Assembly (NCBI RefSeq): GCF_001552275.1
Contig: NZ_BCQW01000005.1
Location: 62,001 to 126,000, forward strand
From: Amphibacillus sediminis NBRC 103570
GTDB taxonomy: Bacteria > Bacillota > Bacilli > Bacillales > Amphibacillaceae
Direction of reading: 5' to 3'
Length of the DNA: 64,000 nucleotides
The position numbers were made by a program, and so were the translations under genes. Below, one piece after another: positions 34,595-44,767 of this stretch. Under the pieces are notes generated by a model. That model was given only the letters and a program-made list of their open reading frames with translations, searched no databases and was not told the DNA's origin. The stretch's first letter is position 1, and each line of letters starts with the position of its first letter.

Positions 34595-36878
34595 CAGGTG
34601 GAAGCTGTAATTCTTTAGTTGGTACAAAATAATGCAACTTATGATCGACAGCAACATCGTCAATGATTAAATCCGCACTAAACACAAGTGTTGTTAAGTC
34701 TCGATCTCCGATTAAAGCATGTTTATCAAATTCACTAACAAGCATACTTGTATCTGCTGGTATATCAAGCTTTAGTTCCTTTCGCCATAAAGTCACTCCA
34801 CTAAAATCCTGTAACGAAACAGATAAATAGCCACTTTGCTCCATACGTTTGTCAGAGATAGCATATAGATATAACTGATCATCTTGTGCTACAAAGGAAA
34901 GGATGGTTTCCTGATAGCTTTTTTTGACAAAATAATGGAGGGCTTTCCATCGACCATAGTAATCTATACTTGACCATGAAGCAACTGGCCAACAATCATT
35001 CATCTGCCAGTATAATGTCCCCATACAATAAGGCTTACTTCGTCTATGTGCTTCGATCGCAGCTTTAATGCCCTCAGCCTGTAATAGTTGACTCATGTAT
35101 AAGAAAGAGGGAAAATCTTTGGGTTCAGGCAAATACATATCCATGTAAGCCTTGATCAAGCGGTTCCCCGCTCCATTCTTTTGATGATGAAGCATCGTAT
35201 CCGATTCAATCGCAAAGTCAGCCTCTTCAGCAAAGCTACGCACCGTTTTTAACTCTGGAAATGATTGAAAGCCATATTCACTCATAAAGCGACCCACATG
35301 GGTATGGTAATCTTCAAATGGCTTTTTACCATGCCAAACATCCCAGTAATGAACATCACCTTGACCACTAACCTTTACAGCATGCTGGCGATGATCATCG
35401 GTTAGATCAGCCAGCGGAGAAGAAGGCCAGTACGGTTCATTCGGGGCATAGCAGGCTACGACACGAGCTAAAATGTCGTGGAATATCCTTCGGTAGTCAG
35501 CCCAAAGCTTCTCCCTTGTTTCTTGATCGTAGTCTTGCTTCCAACCCCAACCAGCATCCTCAATATAATGAGCCCATGCAGAATCAATTTCGTTATTGCC
35601 ACACCATAGCACAATGGATGGATGACGGCGAAGTCGCTTGATAGCATCGATAGCCTCTTGTTCAATATTAGCTAAAAAATCAGAATCGCCTGGATACAGA
35701 CTACACGCAAACATAAAGTCCTGCCAAACTAGAATTCCATGTTCATCACAAAGACGATAAAATGATTCGGACTCATAGATTCCTCCTCCCCAAACACGCA
35801 ACATATTCATATTCGCGGCAAGAGCACTTTTTATTTCGTATTGATACCGTTCGTCTGTAACTTCTGTAATAAAGCTATCATTCGGAATATGATTGGCACC
35901 TTTCGCAAATAACGGCTGGTCATTCAACTCAAAGTAAAACGTATTGCCTTGTTGATCTTGATCACGCACTAGTCGAATCTTCCGCAAACCAACCGTGATT
36001 GAATCTTCATTTATAATGGTTTCATCCTGTTTTAATCGTGCACTAAACTGGTATAAATACGGTTTGCCCATAGTATGACACCACCATAAACGAGGCTGCT
36101 CAATGACCAAGTCAAGGTTAACTTTATTTAATCCTTTAACTAACTTAACTTCCTTTCCCCAAAATTGATTATCTGCTTCAATTTCTAAAACACCTTGCCA
36201 AGCTTGATTTGCCTCAATCTCGACCAATGCTACCAATTCAGCTCTTTCTGGCGAAATAAACTGCTGATTTATATAAAAATCGGATAGCTTAGGCTCAGAC
36301 CATCCAACTAATTGCACTTCTTTCCAAATACCAGATGTGACGAAACGCGGTCCCCAGTCCCAGCCATAATGATAAGGTGCCTTCCGCGCAAAAACGCTAA
36401 CTTTTTTATCACCTAGTCCTCCCAATTCAGAATCATCATTTGAAGCAGGTAAAGGATAACCTAATGCTTCGAGTTTTGGTAAATCTTCTTGTATAGGCGA
36501 GCGAAAATGGACCCTAATATGGTTAGCTCCTTCATGGAGAAAGGGTTTAATATCCTTTCGCCATTGCCTAAACATATTATTCGCTTCAATGACACTTGAG
36601 CCATTGACATATACCGTTGCATAAGTATCAAGACCCTGAAATATTATCTCAACTTGATCATGTTCTAGCATTTCTCTCTCGATAAAAACAGTTGTTTGAT
36701 ACTCCCAATCGACTTTATCAATCCATTGTAACTGCTTCTCGTTTGTCCCACTAAATGGATCAGGAATCATTTTATTAGCACGTAAATCAGTATGAACAGA
36801 GCTTGGGACATTGGCTTCTAGCCAGTCACCCTTTTTATATTGCCTATACTGCCAATCTGTTAAAACTTTCTGATTCAT
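34371..36878 (-). CDS. GH2 beta-mannosidase
   Basis: 835 aa, cytoplasmic (no signal peptide), the usual size for bacterial GH2 beta-mannosidases. N-terminal sugar-binding jelly roll (about 1-185), immunoglobulin-like domain, then a TIM barrel from about 315. Acid/base E430 in WCGNNEIDSAW and nucleophile E534 in SEYGFQSF; WVWGGG-type RVWGGGIYE marks the family. Removes beta-mannosyl residues from the non-reducing end of mannooligosaccharides. Divergent from the alpha-galactosidase, sharing a 177-bp promoter region with a LacI-type motif and a cre-like site. A 3' fragment is duplicated at 30859-31082. Confidence 0.92.
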   Translation of the reverse strand: MNQKVLTDWQYRQYKKGDWLEANVPSSVHTDLRANKMIPDPFSGTNEKQLQWIDKVDWEYQTTVFIEREMLEHDQVEIIFQGLDTYATVYVNGSSVIEANNMFRQWRKDIKPFLHEGANHIRVHFRSPIQEDLPKLEALGYPLPASNDDSELGGLGDKKVSVFARKAPYHYGWDWGPRFVTSGIWKEVQLVGWSEPKLSDFYINQQFISPERAELVALVEIEANQAWQGVLEIEADNQFWGKEVKLVKGLNKVNLDLVIEQPRLWWCHTMGKPYLYQFSARLKQDETIINEDSITVGLRKIRLVRDQDQQGNTFYFELNDQPLFAKGANHIPNDSFITEVTDERYQYEIKSALAANMNMLRVWGGGIYESESFYRLCDEHGILVWQDFMFACSLYPGDSDFLANIEQEAIDAIKRLRRHPSIVLWCGNNEIDSAWAHYIEDAGWGWKQDYDQETREKLWADYRRIFHDILARVVACYAPNEPYWPSSPLADLTDDHRQHAVKVSGQGDVHYWDVWHGKKPFEDYHTHVGRFMSEYGFQSFPELKTVRSFAEEADFAIESDTMLHHQKNGAGNRLIKAYMDMYLPEPKDFPSFLYMSQLLQAEGIKAAIEAHRRSKPYCMGTLYWQMNDCWPVASWSSIDYYGRWKALHYFVKKSYQETILSFVAQDDQLYLYAISDKRMEQSGYLSVSLQDFSGVTLWRKELKLDIPADTSMLVSEFDKHALIGDRDLTTLVFSADLIIDDVAVDHKLHYFVPTKELQLPPVKITVTPTDRPFTFEVKANAFAKNIYLETNMAGYFSDNYFDLLANEVKTVQFFPRFATDHKMIKVYGQSMFEMI

Positions 36879-36982
36879 TTCTATTTGCTCCTCTCTCCTT
36901 ATCGCTATTTATAGATCTTGTTTGGCAAGACAGTAGACAAAATCTACTTTTTTTACCTCTTCTTTATTCAGTTAATCAAGAA

Positions 36983-37040
36983 GTATAGCGTTTACAAAAA
37001 TATTGTGTTACAATAATCCAAAGCTTATCGATAACTTTAT
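36983..37040. promoter_or_regulatory. cre-like site and TTATCGATAACTTTAT operator motif
   Basis: GTATAGCGTTTACA (36983-36996; reverse TGTAAACGCTATAC) differs from the CcpA cre consensus at its last two bases. TTATCGATAACTTTAT (37025-37040), ending 15 bp before the alpha-galactosidase ATG, is identical over 16 bp to the site upstream of the epimerase gene (49255-49270). It is probably an operator for the LacI-type regulator at 45729-46763. Confidence 0.6.
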
Positions 37041-37055
37041 TTATGAGGTGATTAT

Positions 37056-39284
37056 ATGACAATTTATATAAATAATGCAAGTCAAGAATTCCATTTGCAA
37101 AATGAAACAATCAGTTATGTTTTCCGTGTACTTGAAAAAAGTAAGCAGCTTGAGCATTTATATTACGGAAAACGGATTACCCATCGCGACTCATTCAAGC
37201 ATTTAATCGAACGAGAAGTTAGACCATCCTGCAACATGTTTGAAGGTGATCACACCTCATCACTTGAACACATAAAGCAAGAGTATCCAAGCTATGGAAC
37301 AACGGATTTCCGCTACCCAGCTCATATTTTGGTCAAGGATGATGGCAGTTATATCACTAACTTTCAATTTGAAAGCTATCAAACGTTTAAAGGTAAGCGG
37401 GAATTACCCGGAATGCCTGCGACTTATGTGGAAACTGAAGACGAAGCCGAAACACTTGTGATTACCCTAAGAGATCAGCACTTAAATGTCCGTTTATTAC
37501 TGAGTTATACACTATACACCAATCGACCGGTTTTAACACGGCATAGTCAATTTATTAACGACTCTGCTGAAAGTTATCAGATCAATCAGGCGATGAGCAT
37601 GAGTCTTGACTTTCCTGATGAACAGTTTGAAATGATTCAACTTAACGGAGCATGGGCTCGTGAAATGCAAATTGAAACGAGGCGATTAACGAAAGGCACG
37701 CAAGCGATATCAAGTACAAGAGGAGCGAGCAGCCATGTCCATAACCCCTTCTTAGCTTTAAAACGGCCAGAGACTACTGAGTATAGTGGTCATGTTTATG
37801 GCTTTAGCTTAGTTTATAGTGGGAATTTTCTGGCTCAAGTTGAAGTAGATCCTTATCACGTAAGTCGCGTTACGGTTGGGATAAACCCGTTTAGATTCTC
37901 TTGGAAGCTAGCACCTAGCGAGCGTTTTCAAACACCGGAGTGTGTGATGGTCTTTTCCGATCAAGGTTTGAACGGGATGAGCCAGGCTTTTCATAGCTTA
38001 TATCGTGATCGACTTGTACGAGGCTACTGGCGCGATCAAACCCGTCCTATTTTAATCAATAATTGGGAGGCTACTTATTTTGACTTTACCGAAGCCAAAG
38101 TTATTGAAATTGCTAAAACCGCTAAAGAATTAGGAATAGAACTGTTCGTTCTTGATGATGGTTGGTTCGGCGAACGACATGACGACTCTTCCTCGCTTGG
38201 TGATTGGTTTGTCAATCATGACAAGCTCCCAAATGGAATTACAGGGTTGTCTAAAAAGATAGAAGCACTCGGCTTAAAATTCGGTTTATGGTTTGAACCA
38301 GAAATGGTCAGCAGGGGAACAAAGCTTTTTACCGATCATCCCGATTGGATTATCGCTACCCCAGACCGAACACCTTCCCACGGACGAAATCAATATGTGT
38401 TAGATTTCTCTCGCGAAGAAGTAGTCGATTACATTTTTAAGTTGATGGATGATATCATAAGCCAATCTAGTATTTCTTATATTAAATGGGACATGAACCG
38501 TTATATTACTGAGGCCTATTCAAATGCACTACCAGCCGACCAACAAGGAGAGTTAATGCATCGATATATCCTTGGGGTTTATCAATTATATCAACGTTTA
38601 ATCGAGAAATATCCAAAAATCCTATTTGAATCTTGTGCTGGTGGTGGAGCAAGGTTTGACCCCGGCATGCTTTACTATGCTCCACAAACATGGACAAGTG
38701 ATGATACAGATGCTGTTGAACGATTAAAAATTCAATATGGGACATCACTCGTCTATCCGTTAAGCGCAATTGGCAGCCACGTTTCCGCTGTACCAAACCA
38801 TCAGGTGGGGCGAATGACATCGATTGATACGAGGGCAAATGTTGCTTATTTTGGTACGTTTGGTTATGAGCTAGATCTTACGACATTAACTGATCTAGAA
38901 AAAGAAAAAGTTAAAGCTCAAACAACTTTCTACAAAGCAAAACGTGAACTAATTAGAAATGGTTACTTTTATCGACTTCAAAGCCCATTCATCGCAAATG
39001 AATCCGCTTGGATGGTTGTATCTAAGGATCGACGTGAAGCAATTGTTGGCTATTATCAAGTATTAGCCCAACCAAATGAGGGCTATAAACGAATTAAATT
39101 AACCGGACTTAATTATGATCAACTCTACGTGATAGAGGGGACTGATAAGACCTATTATGGAGATGAGCTTATGCACATTGGTATAATCTTAGCGGAAGAT
39201 TTTACTGACCGCGCAGATGAATTTTGGGGGCGTGAGCATCAAGGTGATTATCAATCTAAGCTTTTTATCCTAAAGGCGATTTAG
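37056..39284 (+). CDS. GH36 alpha-galactosidase
   Basis: 742 aa, cytoplasmic, the typical length of the Bacillus/Geobacillus GH36 group I enzymes. The beta-sandwich N-terminal domain runs to about 330, then the TIM barrel: LINNWEATYFDFTE, LDDGWFGERHDD, nucleophile D479 in YIKWDMNR and acid/base D549 in WTSDDTDA. It removes alpha-1,6-galactosyl side groups from galactomannan oligosaccharides (and raffinose-type sugars), which must go before the mannan chain can be phosphorolysed. GAGGTG ribosome binding site. The gene has its own operator-like motif upstream and a terminator downstream. Confidence 0.94.
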   Translation: MTIYINNASQEFHLQNETISYVFRVLEKSKQLEHLYYGKRITHRDSFKHLIEREVRPSCNMFEGDHTSSLEHIKQEYPSYGTTDFRYPAHILVKDDGSYITNFQFESYQTFKGKRELPGMPATYVETEDEAETLVITLRDQHLNVRLLLSYTLYTNRPVLTRHSQFINDSAESYQINQAMSMSLDFPDEQFEMIQLNGAWAREMQIETRRLTKGTQAISSTRGASSHVHNPFLALKRPETTEYSGHVYGFSLVYSGNFLAQVEVDPYHVSRVTVGINPFRFSWKLAPSERFQTPECVMVFSDQGLNGMSQAFHSLYRDRLVRGYWRDQTRPILINNWEATYFDFTEAKVIEIAKTAKELGIELFVLDDGWFGERHDDSSSLGDWFVNHDKLPNGITGLSKKIEALGLKFGLWFEPEMVSRGTKLFTDHPDWIIATPDRTPSHGRNQYVLDFSREEVVDYIFKLMDDIISQSSISYIKWDMNRYITEAYSNALPADQQGELMHRYILGVYQLYQRLIEKYPKILFESCAGGGARFDPGMLYYAPQTWTSDDTDAVERLKIQYGTSLVYPLSAIGSHVSAVPNHQVGRMTSIDTRANVAYFGTFGYELDLTTLTDLEKEKVKAQTTFYKAKRELIRNGYFYRLQSPFIANESAWMVVSKDRREAIVGYYQVLAQPNEGYKRIKLTGLNYDQLYVIEGTDKTYYGDELMHIGIILAEDFTDRADEFWGREHQGDYQSKLFILKAI

Positions 39285-39422
39285 GCCAACACTAATATTC
39301 TCTAACAAGCTAAGACAGCAACAAGCTAACTCATTTCAGAGGACAAGTAGATATGGTAGTTATCCTATATTTAAAATCTTATCCTTTAGCTCGTTAAATT
39401 CCTGTTTATTGAATAAACTTAA

Positions 39423-39464
39423 AAAGCGTGATCCTCAATGAATCTATTGTGAGAATCACGCTTT
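39423..39464. terminator. bidirectional terminator between alpha-galactosidase and GH113 genes
   Basis: AAAGCGTGATCCTCA pairs with TGTGAGAATCACGCTTT; A-rich on the left and T-rich on the right. Confidence 0.8.
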
Positions 39465-39575
39465 GCTTTATTCCAAATATATCCAGATACAACAGCGTAA
39501 AAAGTAAGCAACTTAAGCCTGTAATTCTATTGCATACGAATGTCCAAGATAAACGGTACGTTCCTAAGGATATAA

Positions 39576-40505
39576 TTAACGTGATTGGTAGAATGCTTTA
39601 ATAATGGCCTCTGACGGTTTGCCATATACACCGTATCCACTATCACTCAATACTTGTTCTTCCTCATATAAATGGGTTGCCCAATCCCAAAGCCCGAAAC
39701 CTTTAACCCATTCTCTTCTTGCTGTTTTGTCAAACATAGTTTGATAGTACGCTGCTTGCTCATCAACATTTACTTCCCCAACTAATCCCCAATCATTCGG
39801 CACCTTCCCCGAACCAGTACGACTAGGACAACCTGCTTCAGCAAAGAAAAAGGGTTTATTATATTGTTTTATAGTTGCTTCAATCCGATCAAGCTGTCGG
39901 TCCCAGTCATTGATCGGATAATAACCACTTGAGGAAATAACATCAACCGCATCCCACCACGCTACATTTGCTTCCTGATATTTGTCTGCATTATAAGTAA
40001 TTGGGCCTGAATAGATTTTTCGCACTTGCGTAATAAGGTGTCGCCATTGCTGCTCTTTTCGTTCTGTTTGAACCATTTCGCAGCCGATGATATACATAGC
40101 GCACCCTGTTTTTTCTGCTATTGCTGCGTAATGAAGCTGATAGTCAGTATAGTTTGCAAACCAATCCGACCACTTCGGCTCACATGGGACATCATAATCA
40201 AAGAAATTAATATGCGCCCTCCACGTCCCATCACTACAGTTAACCGTAGGTTTTAGAATAACCTTTAAATCAAGTGACTTGGCATATTCGATCATTTCAA
40301 TTAATTCATCATCCGCTACCATATGTAATCCTGTATAATCAATTTTCGTTGAATGAGCAGTTGCCTGTAAAGCTGCCAAAGCAATAATGACATATTCACT
40401 ACCTGTTCTTTCTTTCATTAACTGTAAACTTTCTTTGGCACGAGCCAGTTTAAAGTCACCTCGTTGACTATCCCAGCCAAAAGTAAATCCTTTTATAAAA
40501 TTCAT
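39576..40505 (-). CDS. GH113 endo-beta-1,4-mannanase, cytoplasmic
   Basis: 309 aa with no signal peptide. Matches the GH113 pattern known from Alicyclobacillus ManA: start FIKGFTFGWDSQRGDF, acid/base E143 in IIGCEMVQTE, and nucleophile E223 in FFAEAGCPSR, on a TIM barrel. Absence of a secretion signal means it cuts imported mannooligosaccharides rather than polymer. It is the last gene of the binding-protein/permease/GH130 unit, 57 bp after the phosphorylase gene. Confidence 0.88.
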   Translation of the reverse strand: MNFIKGFTFGWDSQRGDFKLARAKESLQLMKERTGSEYVIIALAALQATAHSTKIDYTGLHMVADDELIEMIEYAKSLDLKVILKPTVNCSDGTWRAHINFFDYDVPCEPKWSDWFANYTDYQLHYAAIAEKTGCAMYIIGCEMVQTERKEQQWRHLITQVRKIYSGPITYNADKYQEANVAWWDAVDVISSSGYYPINDWDRQLDRIEATIKQYNKPFFFAEAGCPSRTGSGKVPNDWGLVGEVNVDEQAAYYQTMFDKTARREWVKGFGLWDWATHLYEEEQVLSDSGYGVYGKPSEAIIKAFYQSR

Positions 40506-40562
40506 AGGAGCATCACCCCTCTTCTTGTAATACTAGAAGATAAATCCTAGTCTATCATCTAT

Positions 40563-41585
40563 TCACATCTTGCCAATTTCTTTATCATCCGCCACATCTT
40601 CATGATTCATTTTGACAAATTTAATGATTTCATCTACCGTGGTATAGGCTAAACATACTTTCGTGTCAGCTGCACCATAGTAAATAGCTATCTTACCTGA
40701 TTCGGCATCATGCAAGGTAGCACAAGGAAAGATAACATTATCTACGAAACCGGTCGTTTCATAGCTTTCTTCTGGTGTCAGGACAAAGTTTTTCGAGCGG
40801 TACTTCACCTTAGACGGCTCTTCTAAATCTAAAATCACTGCTCCCATACTATAAACAAAGCCATTACAGGTCCCTGTGACACCATGATAAAACATTAACC
40901 ACCCTTCAGTGGTTTCGATTGGAGCAGGGCCACCACCAATTTTCACATTTTGCCACCAGCCATTTCCACCTTTAGCCATGACACGTCGATGCTTACCCCA
41001 ATAAACAAGGTCAGGACTTTCACTTAAGAAAATATCACCAAAAGGAGTATGGCCACTATCACTTGGACGTGACAGCATAACATAGTTTCCATTGATTTTT
41101 CTCGGAAATAAAACGCCATTACGATTAAAAGGTAAGAATGGATTTTCTAGTCGAACAAAGTGCTTAAAGTCCTTTGTTTTGGCTAAACCAATCGATGCAC
41201 CATAGAAATCGGTACACCAAATAATATAAAAGGTATCTTCAATTTTTATTAAACGAGGATCATAAGCGTAATTTGGCTGAAATGAATTTCCAGACTCATC
41301 AACAAAGTTAATTTTTGCCTCATCTATTCGCCAATCTAATCCATTATCACTATACCCTAAATGTAAATGCGGCCGACCATCAGTCGTTTCAGCGCGAAAA
41401 ACACCAATAAATTGATTCTGATATGCGACAACCGCACTGTTAAATATTCTCGATATCCCGTTCGCTGGATTACGATCAATAATTGGGTTATTTTGGTGAC
41501 GCCATACTGGCCCATGGTAATCAGCAGTCTTCTCCTCCCAAGGTATATAAGCGATGTTATCTGAAACAATCTTGATGTTAGACAT
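40563..41585 (-). CDS. GH130 beta-1,4-mannooligosaccharide phosphorylase
   Basis: 340 aa five-bladed beta-propeller of GH130. The general acid Asp lies in AYDPRLIKIEDTFYI at about 105. The phosphate-binding Arg/His pattern is in LSRPSDSGHTPF and GGGPAPIETTEGWLMFYHG. Length and the early RIFNSAVVAYQNQFIGVFR segment point to the GH130_2 branch (like Ruminococcus albus RaMP2), which phosphorolyses mannooligosaccharides to mannose-1-phosphate and a shorter chain. Specificity inside GH130 is inferred. 30 bp after the second permease gene, so part of the import operon. Confidence 0.85.
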   Translation of the reverse strand: MSNIKIVSDNIAYIPWEEKTADYHGPVWRHQNNPIIDRNPANGISRIFNSAVVAYQNQFIGVFRAETTDGRPHLHLGYSDNGLDWRIDEAKINFVDESGNSFQPNYAYDPRLIKIEDTFYIIWCTDFYGASIGLAKTKDFKHFVRLENPFLPFNRNGVLFPRKINGNYVMLSRPSDSGHTPFGDIFLSESPDLVYWGKHRRVMAKGGNGWWQNVKIGGGPAPIETTEGWLMFYHGVTGTCNGFVYSMGAVILDLEEPSKVKYRSKNFVLTPEESYETTGFVDNVIFPCATLHDAESGKIAIYYGAADTKVCLAYTTVDEIIKFVKMNHEDVADDKEIGKM

Positions 41586-41615
41586 ATAAAAAGTCCTCCT
41601 TCTGACACTGTATAT

Positions 41616-42449
41616 TTACTTAACTGAGCCGTTTGTTAATCCGTTATAAATGTATTTTTGTAAAAAGATAAAGGCAATTAAAGTTGGAATGATCGCTATC
41701 ATCACGCCTGCTGTGATCACTTCCCATTGTGCGCCAAAAGGCCCCTGGAATTTAAAAAGTGATGTCGAAATAACTTGTAATTCTGTTTTTGGCATATAAA
41801 GGAAAGGTGTATAAAAGTCATTATATACGTTCACCCCTTTAATGATAAAAACGGTAACAATAGCCGGTTTTAGTAATGGCAAAACAATCTTTCGATAAAT
41901 GGTAAAGTACGAAGCACCATCTAACATTGCCGACTCATCTAACGAGATCGAAATTGAATCCATGAATTGCAGAAAAATATAAACAGCAATAATATCTGTT
42001 CCTAAATAAAGAATGACAGCAGCCCATATTGTATTAAATAGCCCTAACCCATGGACAATCTGAAATGTTGCGACTTGTGTTGTCACACCCGGTATTAATG
42101 TTGCTAGCAAGAATGCACCTAGAATATACTTACTTCCTTTAAATTTAAATCTATGCAAAACGAAAGCAACCATTGAACCAATTAACGTTGTTCCAATTAC
42201 CGAAATAATCAGGATAATCACCGTATTTCTAAAACCGACTAACATATTGCCCTCCGCAAATGCTCGTCGATAATTCTCAAAATTAGTCCACTCACTTGGT
42301 GGTGTTAGCGGTCCAGTTGTCGTATACTCAGCACCCGTTTTAAAGGAAGCAAAGAAAATCGCAACGATTGGAATAATCGCAATAAATGCACCAAATAGGA
42401 GGGAAGCATATTTTAATGTCACACCTAACATTCGTTTAGTTTGATACAT
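41616..42449 (-). CDS. ABC sugar transporter permease, MalG/LacG type
   Basis: 277 aa, six membrane helices. EAA motif for contacting the ATPase: ESAMLDGASYFTIYRKIVLPLLKP at about 185-208. MalG-family permease pairing with the upstream gene (2-bp gap). Together with the lipoprotein at 43439-44767 it would import mannooligosaccharides. No ATPase gene is in the locus; a shared MsmK/MsmX-type ATPase encoded elsewhere is the usual solution in Bacilli. Confidence 0.9.
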   Translation of the reverse strand: MYQTKRMLGVTLKYASLLFGAFIAIIPIVAIFFASFKTGAEYTTTGPLTPPSEWTNFENYRRAFAEGNMLVGFRNTVIILIISVIGTTLIGSMVAFVLHRFKFKGSKYILGAFLLATLIPGVTTQVATFQIVHGLGLFNTIWAAVILYLGTDIIAVYIFLQFMDSISISLDESAMLDGASYFTIYRKIVLPLLKPAIVTVFIIKGVNVYNDFYTPFLYMPKTELQVISTSLFKFQGPFGAQWEVITAGVMIAIIPTLIAFIFLQKYIYNGLTNGSVK

Positions 42450-42451
42450 CG

Positions 42452-43339
42452 TTAATCATCCTCACTGAAAAATTTGCGCTGAATACCTGTTACAATCACA
42501 ACAATAAAAAGGAGCACAACCGCCATTGCAGAACCTAAACCAATCTTTCCATATTTAAATGCTGTGTTTACCGTTTGAATCACGAAGGTAGAGCTTCCAT
42601 TTGCGCCCCCTGTCATAATAAATGGTATTTCAAAGGCGCTAAGCGCACCACTTACTGCCAAGATCAAATTTAAAGAAATGATAATTCTAATACTTGGAAA
42701 AATAATGTATCTAAACTGATGCCACCGATTTGCACCATCAATTTCAGAAGCTTCATAAATTTCACCTGGAATAGATGAAATCGCACCTAAAAAGATAATA
42801 AAGTTAAACCCCATATATCTCCATACCGAAACACCCGCAAGAGAATAATTAATGACATCCGGATTGCCAAGCCATTGGGTAATCAGTGATTCTAGTCCCA
42901 AAAATGTTAAAACAGTATCTAGTGTACCTCCCCCTCTAAAGAAGAAGAGAAACATAAAACCTATCGCAACTCCATTTAACAAATACGGAAAAAATAAGAC
43001 ACCTTTAAAGAAATTTTTAAATTTTACCTCAAAACTTAGAATCGTTGCAAAATAAAGTGCGATAGCCAATTGAATAAAAGTTGCAAAAAAGTAATACAAA
43101 CTTACTCTAAAAACATGAAAATACTCTGGATTTGTAAATATCGTTACATAGTTATCAAAACCAACAAAATTCTTATCACTGTATCCATTCCAATCGGTAA
43201 AGCTATACCAAAACATATTTGCCACTGGTAAGAAAGCAAAGGTGAATAGTAGCAATAATGGTATGATTAAGAAGGCAAAAATAATAATCTTTTTTTGGGT
43301 TGGATAAGAAAAGTTTGAAAGCTTGAACACGAACTGCAC
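42452..43339 (-). CDS. ABC sugar transporter permease, MalF/LacF type
   Basis: 295 aa, six membrane helices with a periplasmic-side loop after helix 1 (FWYSFTDWNGYSDKNFVGFD). EAA motif EIYEASEIDGANRWHQFRYI at about 195-215. Partner of the MalG-type permease. It follows the binding-protein gene by about 100 bp that hold no clear terminator, so one operon is likely. Confidence 0.9.
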   Translation of the reverse strand: MQFVFKLSNFSYPTQKKIIIFAFLIIPLLLLFTFAFLPVANMFWYSFTDWNGYSDKNFVGFDNYVTIFTNPEYFHVFRVSLYYFFATFIQLAIALYFATILSFEVKFKNFFKGVLFFPYLLNGVAIGFMFLFFFRGGGTLDTVLTFLGLESLITQWLGNPDVINYSLAGVSVWRYMGFNFIIFLGAISSIPGEIYEASEIDGANRWHQFRYIIFPSIRIIISLNLILAVSGALSAFEIPFIMTGGANGSSTFVIQTVNTAFKYGKIGLGSAMAVVLLFIVVIVTGIQRKFFSEDD

Positions 43340-43438
43340 CTCCTAGAAAACGCTCTTAATCTAGCAACCTCTAAATGGGAAAAGAAAGTGCTAAAAACAG
43401 CACCTCCTCATCCATATTTGCTTAAGATAACAACATTC

Positions 43439-44767
43439 CTACTCAACTATACTGTTATAGGCCTCTTCCCAGCGTTCGTTCCAATCATTCATAACATCAT
43501 CATAGTTCATATCGCGATTACCTATCGCTGCTTCAACAAGAATTTGTTTGTTGTCTTCTAACCAAAGGCCAACTTCTGCTTCTTTATCTATTTGATCTAA
43601 TAAACCTTCTTTTCCTTCAGGTGAAGGCGTCAACATCGCAAATTGAGCACCTGCGGCCTCTGCCTCTTGTAAAGCTGTTGGAAGTGGTACATCTACTGAT
43701 GCACTAATACCGCCCGCTTGCTCAACGGCATAGCCAGACTCATGAATAAACCAATCTACCCACGCAAAAGCCGCTTCTTTATTCTGGCTATATTTACTTA
43801 CTGAAATATTCATATCAGCACCTAAAGAAAAAATGGTATCTTCGGCATTAGTCGGGAATGCCATGATCGCAATATCGTCAGCGTTAGGACCTGCGTCTTG
43901 AATTTGCTCAAGTGCCCATGACCCTAATACCATTGCTCCAATTTCACCATTATTCATCATAACCTTTGAAGACTCCCAATCAGTTGTTAATGGATCGTCT
44001 TCAATTAAGCCTTGTTCAACTAAATCATACATTAGTTTATAATGCTCATAATGAGGATCACCCGGATCAAATGGACGCGGATCGTCTAACATATCAACAT
44101 TGTAATAATCAACATTACCTGCCGTAGTCGTTATAGCACCTTCCCATTGCGCCAATGGCCACGCATCTCCATAGTTTGTATAGAGAGGAATCGCATCTGT
44201 ATTATCTTTAATTTTTTGCATTGCTTCGATAAATTGGTCAGGTGTTATTGGTAATTCCCCAATACCTGCTTCTTCAAAAACAGCTTTGTTATAAATAACC
44301 CCTGTATAGGTAAGGGCAATCGGAATACCATAAACGGTTTGATCCACAGCCCGCTCTTCAACACCTAAATACTTTTCTTTCATATCATCAAGCGATCCCA
44401 TCGGTTCAAAAAAGTTAGGAATATCTTCTATAGGCACTTGAATCGGTAAATATTGAACATCACCATAATCTTGTGTATTAATACGTGGCATAATTTCGCC
44501 ACCATAATCAGACAATGCCTCAAAGTTAACATTAACATTAGGATAAATTGACTCAAATTCAGCTTTATAATCCTGATATACCGAATCGACAATATCCGTT
44601 CTATGAGTTATAACCGTTAAATCCCCCTCGATCTCTTCAGGATCTAAATCCTTCCAACTTTCAGAAGCTAAGCGCTCTTCAGTTTCATTATCACCCAAAG
44701 TACCATCATCAGATCCACATGCAGCCATCATTACTAAAAAGGGAATACTTACAATTAAAGTCATCAT
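43439..44767 (-). CDS. extracellular sugar-binding lipoprotein (probable mannooligosaccharide)
   Basis: 442 aa as readable from ATG 44767. Lipoprotein signal MMTLIVSIPFLVMMAACGSD with lipidated C17, then a family-1 solute-binding fold (YQDYKAEFESIYPNVNVNFE, IPIALTYTGVIYNKAVFEEA, MMNNGEIGAMVLGSWA). The start looks damaged. An ideal ATG at 44781 with AAAGGCGG reads ATG CTA AAA AAA TGA because the A tract has seven bases. With eight it would give MLKKMMTLIVSIPFL, a perfect signal peptide. So either translation starts at 44767 without a good site, or the tract varies. First gene of the import operon, with an operator-like motif and a perfect cre upstream. Confidence 0.88.
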   Translation of the reverse strand: MMTLIVSIPFLVMMAACGSDDGTLGDNETEERLASESWKDLDPEEIEGDLTVITHRTDIVDSVYQDYKAEFESIYPNVNVNFEALSDYGGEIMPRINTQDYGDVQYLPIQVPIEDIPNFFEPMGSLDDMKEKYLGVEERAVDQTVYGIPIALTYTGVIYNKAVFEEAGIGELPITPDQFIEAMQKIKDNTDAIPLYTNYGDAWPLAQWEGAITTTAGNVDYYNVDMLDDPRPFDPGDPHYEHYKLMYDLVEQGLIEDDPLTTDWESSKVMMNNGEIGAMVLGSWALEQIQDAGPNADDIAIMAFPTNAEDTIFSLGADMNISVSKYSQNKEAAFAWVDWFIHESGYAVEQAGGISASVDVPLPTALQEAEAAGAQFAMLTPSPEGKEGLLDQIDKEAEVGLWLEDNKQILVEAAIGNRDMNYDDVMNDWNERWEEAYNSIVE